From Dissulfurispira thermophila (lineage in GTDB: Bacteria; Nitrospirota; Thermodesulfovibrionia; Thermodesulfovibrionales; Dissulfurispiraceae): 64,000 nucleotides of DNA. Below the pieces are notes generated by a model, which was not told where the DNA came from, ran no database searches, and saw nothing but the letters and a program-made list of their open reading frames with translations. Location of the stretch: assembly GCF_014701235.1 (NCBI RefSeq), contig NZ_AP022873.1, positions 310,001 through 374,000 on the forward strand, in the 5' to 3' direction. Each line of letters starts with the position of its first letter. Within the stretch, counting starts at the first letter, position 1. Below are positions 26,408-36,307 of the stretch, piece by piece. The translations under genes and the position numbers were made by a program.

Positions 26408-29370
26408 TGTTTTTGCCTTGATTGAGATAATATCGAAAAAATATGCTCTACAAGAGCCGTTACTTTATCAGGGTCGTCAATTGATTTGTATAGTTCTATG
26501 GTAACTTTTTGTCTTGCCTCGCGCATGGCCTTTTCGCTGGAATACCAGCCGGCATTTTCTTCCAGAATATTTTTTATTTTTTTGGCGATTCCTATGAATT
26601 CAGTAGCAGCAAAAGATTTTTTGCTGCTACTGAATATGACCGATTCCAATTCTTTGAATAAATAATATGTCAGATTGTCTAATTTTAGGTTGTCCTGCTC
26701 TTTCTTACGATCTTCGTTATTCTTGATTTCATTTAAAAGTTCCTGGAGCGCCTCACTGGTTGCCAATTGACGGCTTTCATAATGTTCCTGAATCTGTTTG
26801 GCTCGTTCGGCCATTGCAATCAGAAAGGGATCACGGCTCTGTTCTTCGGCAGTTTTTTCGATGCTTTTTATCAGGTTAATAACCTTTGTATTGTCGCCGC
26901 CCTCTTTTTGTTTGATAAGGTCAATGGTTTTCTCATTGATCTCGATGATTTCATTCACTGGCGTAAGCCCATACACCCAAACATTTTCTTTTACAAGGCT
27001 CTCTGTTTTTTTCATGAATTCTGTATCGATATATATTTTTTTGCTGTAGGCATTGCGCATTATTTGATACATGGCTGAAAATGCTCTATAATTATCTATG
27101 TAAGGTCTTAAGAATGCGTCGGGAGAAATAATCTCATAGAGCATCTCGCATTCTTTATATTCTTTAAAAAACTCTTTTCGCTTCTCTTTATCGCGGAAAT
27201 ATTCGATAAGATTATCCACATCTTTATCGTTAAAGTCATGCTGTATCAATTTGAGGTATTCCGGCACCTTACTTTCCATTTTACTTTTGAATGAGTTTTT
27301 TAAAAGATCAAGGTCCTTTACAACGGCATTCACCTCATCGCTATCAAAGGAAAGAGCTTTTTCCAGTTTTTCAAATATGCCGATAAAATCAAGCACAAAG
27401 CCATGGGGCTTCACCATTTCCAATGCTTCGTTCTCATACGGCCGGTTTACGCGAGCGATGGTTTGCAGCAGGGTATGGTCACGCATCGGTTTATCTAGAT
27501 ACATGGCATAGAGGATAGGAGCATCAAATCCGGTTAAGAGTTTCTCGGTTACAATAAGAATTTTGGGGAATTCTCCATATTGGGTGAAAGCTTTTCTGAT
27601 TTGCCTTTCTTTCTTTTCATCAAGATGAAATTCTTTTAAGAGTGCTGAATCATTGTTGTTGCCGGTATAAACAATAACCGAATACTCAGGTGGCAAATAG
27701 TTATCCAGAGCTTTTTTGTAATAGGCACATGCTTCGCGGTCAACAGCCACCAGAAACGCTTTATACCATAAGGGCTCAACATTTTGTGTATAATGCTCGG
27801 CAACAAAGCGGGCAATCTTATTAATACGATCTTTTGATTTGAGAAAATTTTTCAGGTTAACGGCTTTGTCCAGTATCTTATTTAATTCTTCTATGTCGGA
27901 TATCCCTTGAGCTTCTGCGAGGGAAAGAAACTCTTTGTCTAATTGTTCATAGGGCACCCGCATCTCATTGGGCGCAAGATTGTAATAAAGCGGCAGTGTA
28001 GTGCCGTCGGTAATACTTTCAGAGATAGAATATTTATGCAGATAACCCTTTTCATCGTCCATACCAAAGGTCTTGAAAGTGCCTTTCCCGTAAGCGGTTT
28101 TGTCAACCGGAGTGCCGGTAAAACCGATATAGGTTGCATTTGGCAGACCTGCCATAAGATAATTGCCCAGATCGCCGCCGGTCGTTCGGTGCGCTTCATC
28201 AATGAGGATAAAAATATTATTGCGAGTATTTATATTAGCCAGCATATCCCTGAACTTGTGAATCATGGTAACAATAATACCGCGATAATCGTTTCTTAAG
28301 AGTTCATTTAACCTTGCTATGGTGTAGGCATGTTCCACATTATTGATACCGAGAGATCGTAAATTCTTAATCATTTGATCTTCCAGCTCATTTCGGTCAA
28401 TCAAAAGCAGGATGGTAGGCTTTTCAAGTTTTGGTGCCTTAAAAAGCATTTCGGCAGCCTTTATCATGGTGTAGGTTTTGCCTGATCCCTGGGTATGCCA
28501 GATGAGTCCACGTTTCTTAACAGGATCATGCGAACGTTCCATTATTTTCTCCACAGCCTGCACCTGATGCTGCCTTAGAATAAACTTATTGAGTTCTTCG
28601 TCCTTTTCTGCAAAGAGAATAAAATTCTTAATAAATGCCATAACCTGTGAGATGGAGCAAAAAGTCTTTACCTTGTTTTCAAGGTTTCCAGTTTCGTCTG
28701 ATTTCCAATTGAAAATATTTCTGCGAACCGTATTCCAGGTAACGCCATAATAAAAACTAATGGCTTCGGTTGCGGTAAAAATTTGCTCGGGAACAAAAAA
28801 TTCCGGTGTTTCGCTGTGATAGCGCCGTATTTGATCGATTGCGACAGATATGGATTCAATGTTTTGAACACTTACGGTGGGATTCTTGCATTCAACAACA
28901 AGAACCGGAATACCGTTAATCAGAAAGACAATATCTTCCCTGTTGCCATAGCGACCATTATACCAATAAAATTCTTCTGTGATTTCAAAGACATTATTTC
29001 CTAGATTGTCGTAATCAATGAGTATCAGATTGAGATCGCGGTTTTCTTCCTTGCAGTAATATGTTCCTTCATTCCTTAGATATTTCAAAAAATCACGGTT
29101 CCCGTAGATGTCGGGTTTGAGAGAAGTAAATGTTTTGATAAGAGATGATTGGTTTTCGGTATATTTTGGATTAAATTCTTTTACCTTGGTAAACAGCAAA
29201 TCTTCAAAATAAAGCGAGGCCGTGCGGCAACGCTGCTGAATATTATAAGAATCATTATTAAAACCGCGCCTTTTTTCCGCTTCGGCTTGGCTAACATATT
29301 TCCAGCCAATTTCCTGTGCATATTGCAGGATACGAGATTGGACGGTTTTATGTTCGGTGGGGGTGGACAT
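26404..29370 (-). CDS. hsdR: Type I restriction enzyme, R subunit
   Basis: 988 residues; translocates and cuts unmodified DNA in complex with HsdM and HsdS. N-terminal PD-(D/E)xK nuclease with D146 and the ECK triad (E160, K162); superfamily 2 helicase with Walker A GSGKT (295-299), DEAH (391-394), GFTGTP and the later motif RVNRPYENE; C-terminal helical domain that docks on the methyltransferase. No interruption. Its ATG shares one base with the TAA of the KTSC gene (TAATG). Confidence 0.96.
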   Translation of the reverse strand: MSTPTEHKTVQSRILQYAQEIGWKYVSQAEAEKRRGFNNDSYNIQQRCRTASLYFEDLLFTKVKEFNPKYTENQSSLIKTFTSLKPDIYGNRDFLKYLRNEGTYYCKEENRDLNLILIDYDNLGNNVFEITEEFYWYNGRYGNREDIVFLINGIPVLVVECKNPTVSVQNIESISVAIDQIRRYHSETPEFFVPEQIFTATEAISFYYGVTWNTVRRNIFNWKSDETGNLENKVKTFCSISQVMAFIKNFILFAEKDEELNKFILRQHQVQAVEKIMERSHDPVKKRGLIWHTQGSGKTYTMIKAAEMLFKAPKLEKPTILLLIDRNELEDQMIKNLRSLGINNVEHAYTIARLNELLRNDYRGIIVTMIHKFRDMLANINTRNNIFILIDEAHRTTGGDLGNYLMAGLPNATYIGFTGTPVDKTAYGKGTFKTFGMDDEKGYLHKYSISESITDGTTLPLYYNLAPNEMRVPYEQLDKEFLSLAEAQGISDIEELNKILDKAVNLKNFLKSKDRINKIARFVAEHYTQNVEPLWYKAFLVAVDREACAYYKKALDNYLPPEYSVIVYTGNNNDSALLKEFHLDEKKERQIRKAFTQYGEFPKILIVTEKLLTGFDAPILYAMYLDKPMRDHTLLQTIARVNRPYENEALEMVKPHGFVLDFIGIFEKLEKALSFDSDEVNAVVKDLDLLKNSFKSKMESKVPEYLKLIQHDFNDKDVDNLIEYFRDKEKRKEFFKEYKECEMLYEIISPDAFLRPYIDNYRAFSAMYQIMRNAYSKKIYIDTEFMKKTESLVKENVWVYGLTPVNEIIEINEKTIDLIKQKEGGDNTKVINLIKSIEKTAEEQSRDPFLIAMAERAKQIQEHYESRQLATSEALQELLNEIKNNEDRKKEQDNLKLDNLTYYLFKELESVIFSSSKKSFAATEFIGIAKKIKNILEENAGWYSSEKAMREARQKVTIELYKSIDDPDKVTALVEHIFSILSQSRQKQ

Positions 29371-29597
29371 TATTCAATCCTTTCGTAAGGATAAACATTT
29401 TTAAAATTTCTGTGTAGATACGAACCAATTGACGGAGCATTTTTAAGTGCCTCAAATTCATGTATAGGTACACCTTTATAAACATAGAGAGAACCATTGA
29501 GAAATCTTACATAAACATTTTGCTCGTCTTCATTGTAGCCTATTTCAGCAACATTTGACGATTCTACTTTAATCATTTCTGGTATTGACATATGCAA
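29370..29597 (-). CDS. KTSC domain protein
   Basis: 75 residues. It shows SSNVAEIGYNEDEQNVYVRFLNGSLYVYKGVP, a beta-rich core as found in KTSC domains (named after a lysyl-tRNA synthetase C-terminal extension and often beside nucleases). The function is not known; nucleic-acid binding has been suggested for the family. Coupled to hsdR by a TAATG overlap and six bases from HerA. Confidence 0.75.
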   Translation of the reverse strand: MHMSIPEMIKVESSNVAEIGYNEDEQNVYVRFLNGSLYVYKGVPIHEFEALKNAPSIGSYLHRNFKNVYPYERIE

Positions 29598-29603
29598 TCT
29601 CCT

Positions 29604-31385
29604 TCAATCTTTTAGCTTTTGATTTATCCAATAATTAACTAATTTCTTGTAATCATCTTTACAAGTTGTTTTTTCTACCTCCCATTTTTCCGAAACCTTA
29701 GGTTCTTCACTTTTAGGGGCATTGGCTGTTTTAAAAAATTTTATTCGCGATGGTATCTTTACTGCTTCACCAGAAATTATCGCCTCTCCTGTTCTAAGTG
29801 ATGGAAGTAGTTCCATTATTGTTTGCAGTTCGTCTTGAATTGCAGAACTAATATGCCCTCTATCTTTTGAATTATTCATTCTTAGTGCTATGATTGTACC
29901 ACATTGACTTAACACTGTTTCATCTAATTCTGATGGCCTTTGAGTTGCAAGTAATAAGCCCACACCATATTTTCGCCCTTCTTTAGCTATTCTCTGAACG
30001 GTCTTTGAAGAAATTGAATTCTCCCCGGCTCTTAAGTAATTATGAGCTTCTTCAAGGACAACTAACATTGGCTGTTCTTTTCCGCCAATATTTAAGTTTT
30101 GTCCCCAGAATAGTGCATCATATATTATCTTTAGTAATGTCCCTGAAATTGAAGTCATTATTTCTGATGGAACTCCAGACAAATCAAGAATAGTTATCGG
30201 TGTTTCACCACCCAGCCATTCAAGTAGCAAATCACTTAAATCTTTACTACATATTCCAGATAGATCAGGTGTATAATATCCAGGTTTAAAGAGAAAATCA
30301 TACCTACTGTCTTTTAACTTCATTCGGACAGTGTCTAAAAATCCCAATATGCCTTTTGCCTGATGGTTTAAAAAAGGGCTACCTCCACCAGCAGCAGCTG
30401 GTTCATATTCATTGGATATTAAATTTTCAGGATCCCCTTGAGTTCTTAAATTTGTTTTAGTTTCAGGTTTGGCTCTTTCTTTAAAAGTCTGTCTTTCAAA
30501 ATCATCAAGTTCAAACCAAAGTTGCTTAATGCTGAAAGGTATTGGAGTATCAGCTGTAATAATCTCTTTCGCTATTCCAAGGTTTTGTTCCTGATTTACT
30601 TTAATTTTTGCTTCTACTATTTTTTCTCTGAAATAATCTTTGTTTTGGTCAGAGAGATTACCTGAAAAGATACTTCTCAATTCTTCAAAAGGAAGAGCCC
30701 AAAAAGGGATGTATAATTCATTTTCTCCATTGCCAGCATTAATTTTATATACTTTACTCTTACCCATAAACACAGAATTGTATTCACCATGCGGATCAAT
30801 TACTAATATTCGTGAACTCTTAAAATTCTTTTCCACTATAGCACTTAAAATAATCGCAACAGCGTTTGATTTCCCGCTTCCGGTAGATCCCACTATTGCA
30901 CAATGCCTTGATACTAAATTATCTAAATCTATTTTTGCACTTAAACTTTCTGAAACACTTATATTACCTACAGTAATAGATTTTTTTTCATCATATCCGC
31001 CGTAGATTATATCAAGATCAGATATAGTTACTATATGTACCTTATCACCTGTTGTTGGTGATTGAGATACTCCTCGTTCAAATCTTTTCCCAATTTGCTC
31101 ACCAACCAACACCAAAGTTAACCATTGATTATTATTAACACTGTCATAATTTTCTTTTAGATGTTCTAATATGTTTTCTGGAATTGCTGAGGCACCGATT
31201 TGCGTTACTAATCCATAAAGATTTGCATATCCCATTGGTATTTTAAGGAATGAACCTATCTGTCCAACCCGATATACAATACCATCAATGATTAAAATAT
31301 TGGACTTAATATTATCATTGAGTCTAACAGAAATGGTATTCCCGTTAACGCTTACTATTTCACCAATTTCAGCATTTCTATCCAT
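29604..31385 (-). CDS. herA: HerA-like ATPase (SIR2-HerA antiphage partner)
   Basis: 593-residue FtsK/HerA-type hexameric ATPase. An N-terminal beta-barrel (HAS-barrel, about 1-100) precedes Walker A GSTGSGKS (166-173), RILVIDPHGEY, Walker B MLVVLEEAHNYL, and the arginine-bearing ATQRPSELDETVLSQCGT motif. In bacteria HerA next to a SIR2 NADase forms a large complex that depletes NAD or degrades DNA during phage infection. Nineteen bases after the SIR2 gene, same strand. Confidence 0.92.
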   Translation of the reverse strand: MDRNAEIGEIVSVNGNTISVRLNDNIKSNILIIDGIVYRVGQIGSFLKIPMGYANLYGLVTQIGASAIPENILEHLKENYDSVNNNQWLTLVLVGEQIGKRFERGVSQSPTTGDKVHIVTISDLDIIYGGYDEKKSITVGNISVSESLSAKIDLDNLVSRHCAIVGSTGSGKSNAVAIILSAIVEKNFKSSRILVIDPHGEYNSVFMGKSKVYKINAGNGENELYIPFWALPFEELRSIFSGNLSDQNKDYFREKIVEAKIKVNQEQNLGIAKEIITADTPIPFSIKQLWFELDDFERQTFKERAKPETKTNLRTQGDPENLISNEYEPAAAGGGSPFLNHQAKGILGFLDTVRMKLKDSRYDFLFKPGYYTPDLSGICSKDLSDLLLEWLGGETPITILDLSGVPSEIMTSISGTLLKIIYDALFWGQNLNIGGKEQPMLVVLEEAHNYLRAGENSISSKTVQRIAKEGRKYGVGLLLATQRPSELDETVLSQCGTIIALRMNNSKDRGHISSAIQDELQTIMELLPSLRTGEAIISGEAVKIPSRIKFFKTANAPKSEEPKVSEKWEVEKTTCKDDYKKLVNYWINQKLKD

Positions 31386-31404
31386 TGATGTCTCCCATCT
31401 TATT

Positions 31405-32598
31405 TTAAACTATCATAGATTGTAAAAACTTAACTAATTTGGAAAAATCTGTAATTATTAATTTTCCTGTACCTGTCCATTTTTCTTCTCCTTTTTTTTC
31501 TTCATTAAGTTGAGAGGTCATTTCTGGTGCATCTTCATCAAAATAAAGATTCAAACTTATGGTATAATCTTTGCTGGGTTCTCTTTTTAATTTCCAGATA
31601 CCATATTGGCAACCTATAACAGCACTTTTTTTGGCATATACTGATAGTTTTCCGTTACTTTTTGCAATCTCCAAAATATGATTTTCATTGAAATTATCTT
31701 CGTAAAGCAGAGCTAAAACCGATGAAGTGGCTGATGATTGTAGAGATGTAAAAATTCTTTCATTTATATGTTCATCCCCAAAAGAATATCCGCACGTAAT
31801 TAATACAGCATCATCTTGTTTAATAAAATTACTTAATCTATCCATGAGAGCTTCATAAGGTAATTTTTTTGAATCAACATATTTTAAAACAGACGGATAA
31901 ATCAATAAGTTATTATTTTCTGATAAACTTCTAATAACTTTCCTATTACTCTCATCATATGCCCACCCTAATGAGCCATGAATTTTCCATAATTTAGTTT
32001 GTTTGGGTAAAAAGGAAAAGTCATTTACTAATTCCGCACAAAAAAATGGGTTAAAACTTCCACTAAAACCATCAAAATAGGGAATGTTATGATATTCTAA
32101 TCCAATTTCGAATAAATAATCATAATTTGTCGTAAATAATTCTATTGGGAATTTTCTATCGGCTCTTTTAATCCATTCTGCAAAATCAGTCTGAATCTGA
32201 TTCTCTGCTTGAATATCATTGTGTACACTGACTATCTCTTTAATTTTATTTTTTATTTCATCAATCAACGATTTAATACCATTTTTATCTAAGCCATTGA
32301 GAGAGCTATTTCCAATAGCTTGAAACTTTAACTCTAATTTTGAAAGAAGTGTTTCAATATTAAATTTACAATCTCCAATCTCATCTTTTATTTCATTGAC
32401 AGCATCTTTATTTTTTTTATCTGTTATACTTTGAATAATATTATTTGTCATTTCTATCACAGAAGGAACTACTTTAGAATTAAAATTCTTTTTTGCAAGA
32501 GATGTCCCAGCGCCTAACAAAAACCCTATTTTTTTCTTATCACTGACTAATATGGTTTGTAGACCTTTAATATATTCTGTAGGATCATGAGTTATCAT
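31405..32598 (-). CDS. SIR2-domain NADase (SIR2-HerA antiphage system)
   Basis: 397 residues. The Rossmann core has GAGTS (29-33) for NAD binding, TTNYD (156-160), and the catalytic histidine H207 in KIHGSLGW, then GYSFGDEHINERI. These are the features of SIR2-like NAD-hydrolysing effectors. The C-terminal part (about 300-397) is not recognised. Encoded directly before HerA and overlapping hsdS by four bases, so translation is coupled to the specificity subunit. Confidence 0.92.
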   Translation of the reverse strand: MITHDPTEYIKGLQTILVSDKKKIGFLLGAGTSLAKKNFNSKVVPSVIEMTNNIIQSITDKKNKDAVNEIKDEIGDCKFNIETLLSKLELKFQAIGNSSLNGLDKNGIKSLIDEIKNKIKEIVSVHNDIQAENQIQTDFAEWIKRADRKFPIELFTTNYDYLFEIGLEYHNIPYFDGFSGSFNPFFCAELVNDFSFLPKQTKLWKIHGSLGWAYDESNRKVIRSLSENNNLLIYPSVLKYVDSKKLPYEALMDRLSNFIKQDDAVLITCGYSFGDEHINERIFTSLQSSATSSVLALLYEDNFNENHILEIAKSNGKLSVYAKKSAVIGCQYGIWKLKREPSKDYTISLNLYFDEDAPEMTSQLNEEKKGEEKWTGTGKLIITDFSKLVKFLQSMIV

Positions 32599-33911
32599 AG
32601 GCTTTCTCCTTTCTTTTCATTCAAAAATTCCAAATTTATATCATCCACCCTCACCCTTGCCGTCATTAATTCGTGCAATAAGGTACGAAAAAGTTCCTCA
32701 AGTTTTTGTTTTTTAGTGGTGTGGTGTTCTATTTTTTGGTCGATGGTAGAAAGTATATCGGCTATTGCTTGCTGATCGGGAAGAGGGGGAAGGGGGATTT
32801 TTAGATTTTCGATTTGCGATTTATTGATTGATTTAAAAGTTGAACCAGAGCCAAGCCTCTCTATATTATTTTTGTTATAAAGAAAGTAATAAAAAATGAA
32901 ATAACTCTCTGCTTGTTTCCCGTTTATTGCTGCTAATCCTCTACCTATACAATATTCTTTATCGGCAATATTTACATCTCCTACTGGTGCTCTAACTGAT
33001 AATAAGATGCTATTTTTATGTGCTATTTTTTTTGGTTTTGTAGTGTATTTAACATGTTTGGGATGTTTATCTCTAAATTCCGCTTTCCCCTGTAAAAATG
33101 GAAAACCATTACCATCAGTATTATAGGTTTCTCCTGGTGGAGATTGTCCCATTGTAATATCAGCAATTTCCTCCCCCAACTTCACCACCTCCCAGCTTTT
33201 GGGTATGGGGCCGATCTCGGTTTGTTTTTGGCTGGTTTCGGCTCCGCTCAACCAGCCAATGCCTTCGGTAAAGAGTTTATGCATCATTGCTTTTTTCAGT
33301 TCTTTGGTGCGTTCTATGAGTTTGCCCTCGGTTTCAATGGCTTTCTGCACCGTGGAGAGAATAGCGGCGATTTTGCGCTGCTCGGCAAGAGGGGGAAGTG
33401 CGATTTTTAGATTTTCGATTTGCGATTTTGGTAATCTTTGTCTTCCTGTGCTTCCTTCCATTTTGCCTGCAAGAAAATTTCTTATTTTTGGATGTTTAAA
33501 ATAATAGGCAATATATTTGAGATTGATTTTATCGTTAACTCTTATAGGAATGACCTCCGTTGTTGCATAACCCCAACCATTCACTAACCCTTTCACAATT
33601 CCTTGTTTTCCATTTTCAAAACACGGCGTTATTTTTGCAATCAATAAGTCATTTTCATAAACTACAATTCCACTTCTAATTTCATATGCCTTCCTTTTTT
33701 CAAATTGCGAAATAAAAAGATTTTCTTCTGGAATTAGTGACATTGGAATAAAGCAAACAGTTTCAATATTTTCTTTATCAATCGAAAATCGAACATCGTT
33801 ATTCGTCAATAAACAATCCCCCAACTTCACCACCTTCCACTCTTGTGGCAGTGGGCCAAGTTCGGTCATTTTGTAGTCTGTGGAAATTTTAGAATTTATT
33901 TGTTTTATCAT
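32595..33911 (-). CDS. hsdS: Type I restriction enzyme, S (specificity) subunit
   Basis: 438 residues with two target-recognition domains, each opened by the conserved WKVVKLGD / WEVVKLGEE motif (LGPLPQEW and IGPIPKSW). Coiled spacer helices (PPLAEQRKIAAILSTVQKAIE and PPLPDQQAIADILSTIDQKIE) separate and close them. A palindromic sequence at 33230-33257 encodes GWLSGAETS in the linker between the halves. Two-base gap to the GIY-YIG gene, four-base overlap with SIR2. Confidence 0.94.
   Translation of the reverse strand: MIKQINSKISTDYKMTELGPLPQEWKVVKLGDCLLTNNDVRFSIDKENIETVCFIPMSLIPEENLFISQFEKRKAYEIRSGIVVYENDLLIAKITPCFENGKQGIVKGLVNGWGYATTEVIPIRVNDKINLKYIAYYFKHPKIRNFLAGKMEGSTGRQRLPKSQIENLKIALPPLAEQRKIAAILSTVQKAIETEGKLIERTKELKKAMMHKLFTEGIGWLSGAETSQKQTEIGPIPKSWEVVKLGEEIADITMGQSPPGETYNTDGNGFPFLQGKAEFRDKHPKHVKYTTKPKKIAHKNSILLSVRAPVGDVNIADKEYCIGRGLAAINGKQAESYFIFYYFLYNKNNIERLGSGSTFKSINKSQIENLKIPLPPLPDQQAIADILSTIDQKIEHHTTKKQKLEELFRTLLHELMTARVRVDDINLEFLNEKKGESL
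33230..33257. repeat. Inverted repeat inside hsdS
   Basis: GGCTGGTT and AACCAGCC flank TCGGCTCCGCTC. The same GGTT.CGGCTCCGCTCAACC core, in opposite orientation, closes the tandem array at 34186-34205. Confidence 0.6.
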
Positions 33912-33913
33912 AT

Positions 33914-34507
33914 TTACAATCCTTCAAATTCGTTTTTTTGCTCGGGAGATTCGCATTTCACTTCGCTGCCTTCGACTTCGCTGCCTTCGACTTCGCTGCC
34001 TTCGACTTCGCTGCCTTCGACTTCGCTGCCTTCGACTTCGCTCAGGCAGCGAGCGGATGGTGGTTGAGCGGATGGTGGTTGAGCGGACGGTGGTTGAGCG
34101 GACGGTGGTTGAGCGGACGGTGGTTGAGCGGACGGTGGTTGAGCGGACGGTGGTTGAGCGGATGGTGGTTGAACAGACGGTGGTTGAGCGGAGCCGAAAC
34201 CACCGTTATAATTCAAATGGCTACTCTCATTCATGCACTTAGCCAGTTCATGCAATTTTTCAGGCATATTCATTATAAGAGCTTCCTTCTTCTTTCTGCT
34301 CCACCCTTGTACCTGTTTCTCCCTGTAAAATGCTTCATCTATTCTGGTATATTCTTCAAAATACACTAATTTTACCGGCAAACGCTTTTTAGTGTGATTG
34401 GCACCTTCGCCGGCTTGATGCTGTGCCAATCGTAATTCCAAGTTATTGGTACTACCGGTATAATAGCTACCATCGGCACATTCCAGTATGTACATGTATC
34501 CTTTCAT
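33914..34507 (-). CDS. GIY-YIG nuclease with a tandem-repeat C-terminal tail
   Basis: Residues 1-85 are a small GIY-YIG (UvrC-like) endonuclease: [19 protein letters not shown] in LELRLAQHQ, and the E of [11 protein letters not shown]. The remainder is low complexity: about nine units of QPPSA and then five units of VEGSE, encoded by two 15-bp tandem arrays. Whether the tail is translated in vivo is unknown. The gene sits between hsdM (four-base overlap) and hsdS (two-base gap), so it is inside the operon; GIY-YIG genes at this place are unusual. Confidence 0.85.
   Translation of the reverse strand: MKGYMYILECADGSYYTGSTNNLELRLAQHQAGEGANHTKKRLPVKLVYFEEYTRIDEAFYREKQVQGWSRKKKEALIMNMPEKLHELAKCMNESSHLNYNGGFGSAQPPSVQPPSAQPPSAQPPSAQPPSAQPPSAQPPSAQPPSAQPPSARCLSEVEGSEVEGSEVEGSEVEGSEVEGSEVKCESPEQKNEFEGL
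33961..34200. repeat. Two adjacent 15-bp tandem arrays
   Basis: Array A, unit CTTCGCTGCCTTCGA, five copies from 33961 to 34035 and a partial sixth. Array B, unit GAGCGGACGGTGGTT (some with T for C), nine copies from 34051 to 34185. The period is a multiple of three, so changes in copy number keep the reading frame. Confidence 0.95.
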
Positions 34508-36093
34508 ATTCCAAATCTTTCAATAATATTTTTTAATTTGCTATTAATATCAAAAGCTTCTCCTTCCAACTCCTTTATCTCCTCCCATATCTCACCGATG
34601 GGGCGGTATTCTTCCTCTTCGCTTATGTGAATATAGCGTGTGGGGGAAATGTTATAGTCGTTTTTGGCAATCTCTTCTTTGGTTACAATTTTGCTGAATT
34701 TATCAATCTCTTTCCATTCTAAAAATGTGGAAACGATTTTTTCTATTCCTTCATCGGTGATATAGTTTTTAGGTGCGCCTTTTGCAAACTCCTGCGAGGC
34801 ATTGACCAAAAGCATCTTATTTCTGCGCTCAGCCGGTTTATTTTTGTTTAGAAAAATCACTATACCCGGAGCTGTGGTGTTGTAAAACAGGTTTTCAGGC
34901 AGATACAAAACGCCTTCTATATAATCGTTCTCGACAAACCACTTGCGGACCTCTTTTTCTTTATTGGTATTTGCATTCCCAGATCCACGACTTGCTGCAC
35001 CAGTATCAAGCACAACAGCGGCTTTTCCTTTATCATTCAAGCTTGCCAGTATATGCTGCATCCAGCCCCAATCGGCACTCTGTTTGCCGGGAAATCCAGC
35101 GTCTTTAGGAAAACGGCCAAAGGTATCGGCGTCGTAATCCTTTTCGTCAAACATATCCTGATTCCACATCGGATTGGCAACGACGCGGTCAAAGGTCATC
35201 AGGGAACGGTCGCGACCGTTCCCCACATCGCGACCATTTCTTACCTCACGGAATTTTGGATTGCGAAAGGTGTCGCCGATTTCTATCTGTCCCTCCATGT
35301 CATGGATAATCATATTCATATTGGCCATTGCCCAGGTTTGCGGAATGTATTCCTGTCCGTATAGCTTAAGGGGTTGAAATTTTTCAATTCCCCTTGCTTT
35401 CATTTTCTCATTCAATACAAGTTCGCATTTGATAAGAAGCCCTGCCGAGCCACAGCAAGGGTCATATATCCGCATACCAGGCTCAGGGTCCATGATTTTT
35501 GCCATGATTATGCCAACTTCTTTTGGAGTATAAAATTCTCCAGCGCTCTGTCCGCCGCCTTCGGCAAACTTACGAATAAGGTACTCATAACTACGGCCAA
35601 TGATATCCGGCTCAACATCATTTAGCCCAAGTCGCTTTTGACTTATTTTTTCAATCAGATTGGACAGGCGGTCGTCCTCAATATCCCGCACGCCATGGGT
35701 GGTGGCATTAAAATCTATACGATCTATGATGCCTGAAAGTTTTGGGTTTTCTCTGGCAATATCGCGTAAGTGGGTGGTGAGTTTTTCGCCAATTTTGTCG
35801 GTGAGTTTGCGAATTACTGACCATGTGGGTTCTTCTTCATTATCGGGTCTGAAGGGGATATAAAACCGGACCAGGTTTTTATCACGCTCTACCAGTTTAA
35901 AGGCCTTTGCCCGTGAACCAACTTCTTTAGCTATTCTATCAATTTCATCGTCAAAAACATCACAAAGCCGTTTTACAAAAATAAGGGGTAAAATAAAATC
36001 TTTATATTTTGTGGCATCCTGAGCGCCGCGAATGCTACAGGCAGCATCCCATATCCATGCTTCCATTGATTTGTTTTCAGCTTCTTTTACCAT
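34504..36093 (-). CDS. hsdM: Type I restriction enzyme, M (methyltransferase) subunit
   Basis: 529-residue N6-adenine methyltransferase. N-terminal helical domain (1-150), [10 protein letters not shown] (185-194), AdoMet motif [10 protein letters not shown] (211-220), catalytic motif NPMW (307-310, usually NPPF). A short stretch before NPMW (about residues 285-298, [15 protein letters not shown]) is encoded by a perfect palindrome and its echo, absent from typical homologues as far as I know. First gene of the eight-gene minus-strand operon running to 26081. Confidence 0.95.
   Translation of the reverse strand: MVKEAENKSMEAWIWDAACSIRGAQDATKYKDFILPLIFVKRLCDVFDDEIDRIAKEVGSRAKAFKLVERDKNLVRFYIPFRPDNEEEPTWSVIRKLTDKIGEKLTTHLRDIARENPKLSGIIDRIDFNATTHGVRDIEDDRLSNLIEKISQKRLGLNDVEPDIIGRSYEYLIRKFAEGGGQSAGEFYTPKEVGIIMAKIMDPEPGMRIYDPCCGSAGLLIKCELVLNEKMKARGIEKFQPLKLYGQEYIPQTWAMANMNMIIHDMEGQIEIGDTFRNPKFREVRNGRDVGNGRDRSLMTFDRVVANPMWNQDMFDEKDYDADTFGRFPKDAGFPGKQSADWGWMQHILASLNDKGKAAVVLDTGAASRGSGNANTNKEKEVRKWFVENDYIEGVLYLPENLFYNTTAPGIVIFLNKNKPAERRNKMLLVNASQEFAKGAPKNYITDEGIEKIVSTFLEWKEIDKFSKIVTKEEIAKNDYNISPTRYIHISEEEEYRPIGEIWEEIKELEGEAFDINSKLKNIIERFGI
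35202..35223. repeat. 22-bp perfect palindrome inside hsdM
   Basis: A self-complementary sequence centred on TCGCGA with arms GGGAACGG/CCGTTCCC, followed by a partial second copy (ATCGCGACCATT, 35227-35238). In-frame, so it adds residues without breaking the gene. Confidence 0.8.
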
Positions 36094-36307
36094 TTTATGC
36101 CCCAGTTATCTTTATGATTGTTTTATTTTATAAAATTTTTTCTTGCTCCCAAAAAAATCTGACGCCTTGCTTTTCGCACAATGTCTCGCAACTATGCACC
36201 GTTTTAATGGCATATAGCTGCTATTATATGTTGTTGGCTGCTAATTTTCATCATATTTTTCTCATAATATAATTTTTTTGTCAACAATACTGAATCTATA
36301 ATACCAG

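Noticed and set aside
33961-34200. CRISPR array
   Set aside because: Units are 15 bp with no spacers, in-frame in a gene; no cas genes nearby.
33843-34369. Three long plus-strand frames over the tandem-repeat region
   Set aside because: They arise because the 15-bp units lack stops in every frame; no domain, and they oppose the coupled operon.
36094-36307. Promoter for the restriction operon at TTGACA (minus strand, about 36283)
   Set aside because: No acceptable -10 box at 16-18 bases; promoter likely but not placeable.
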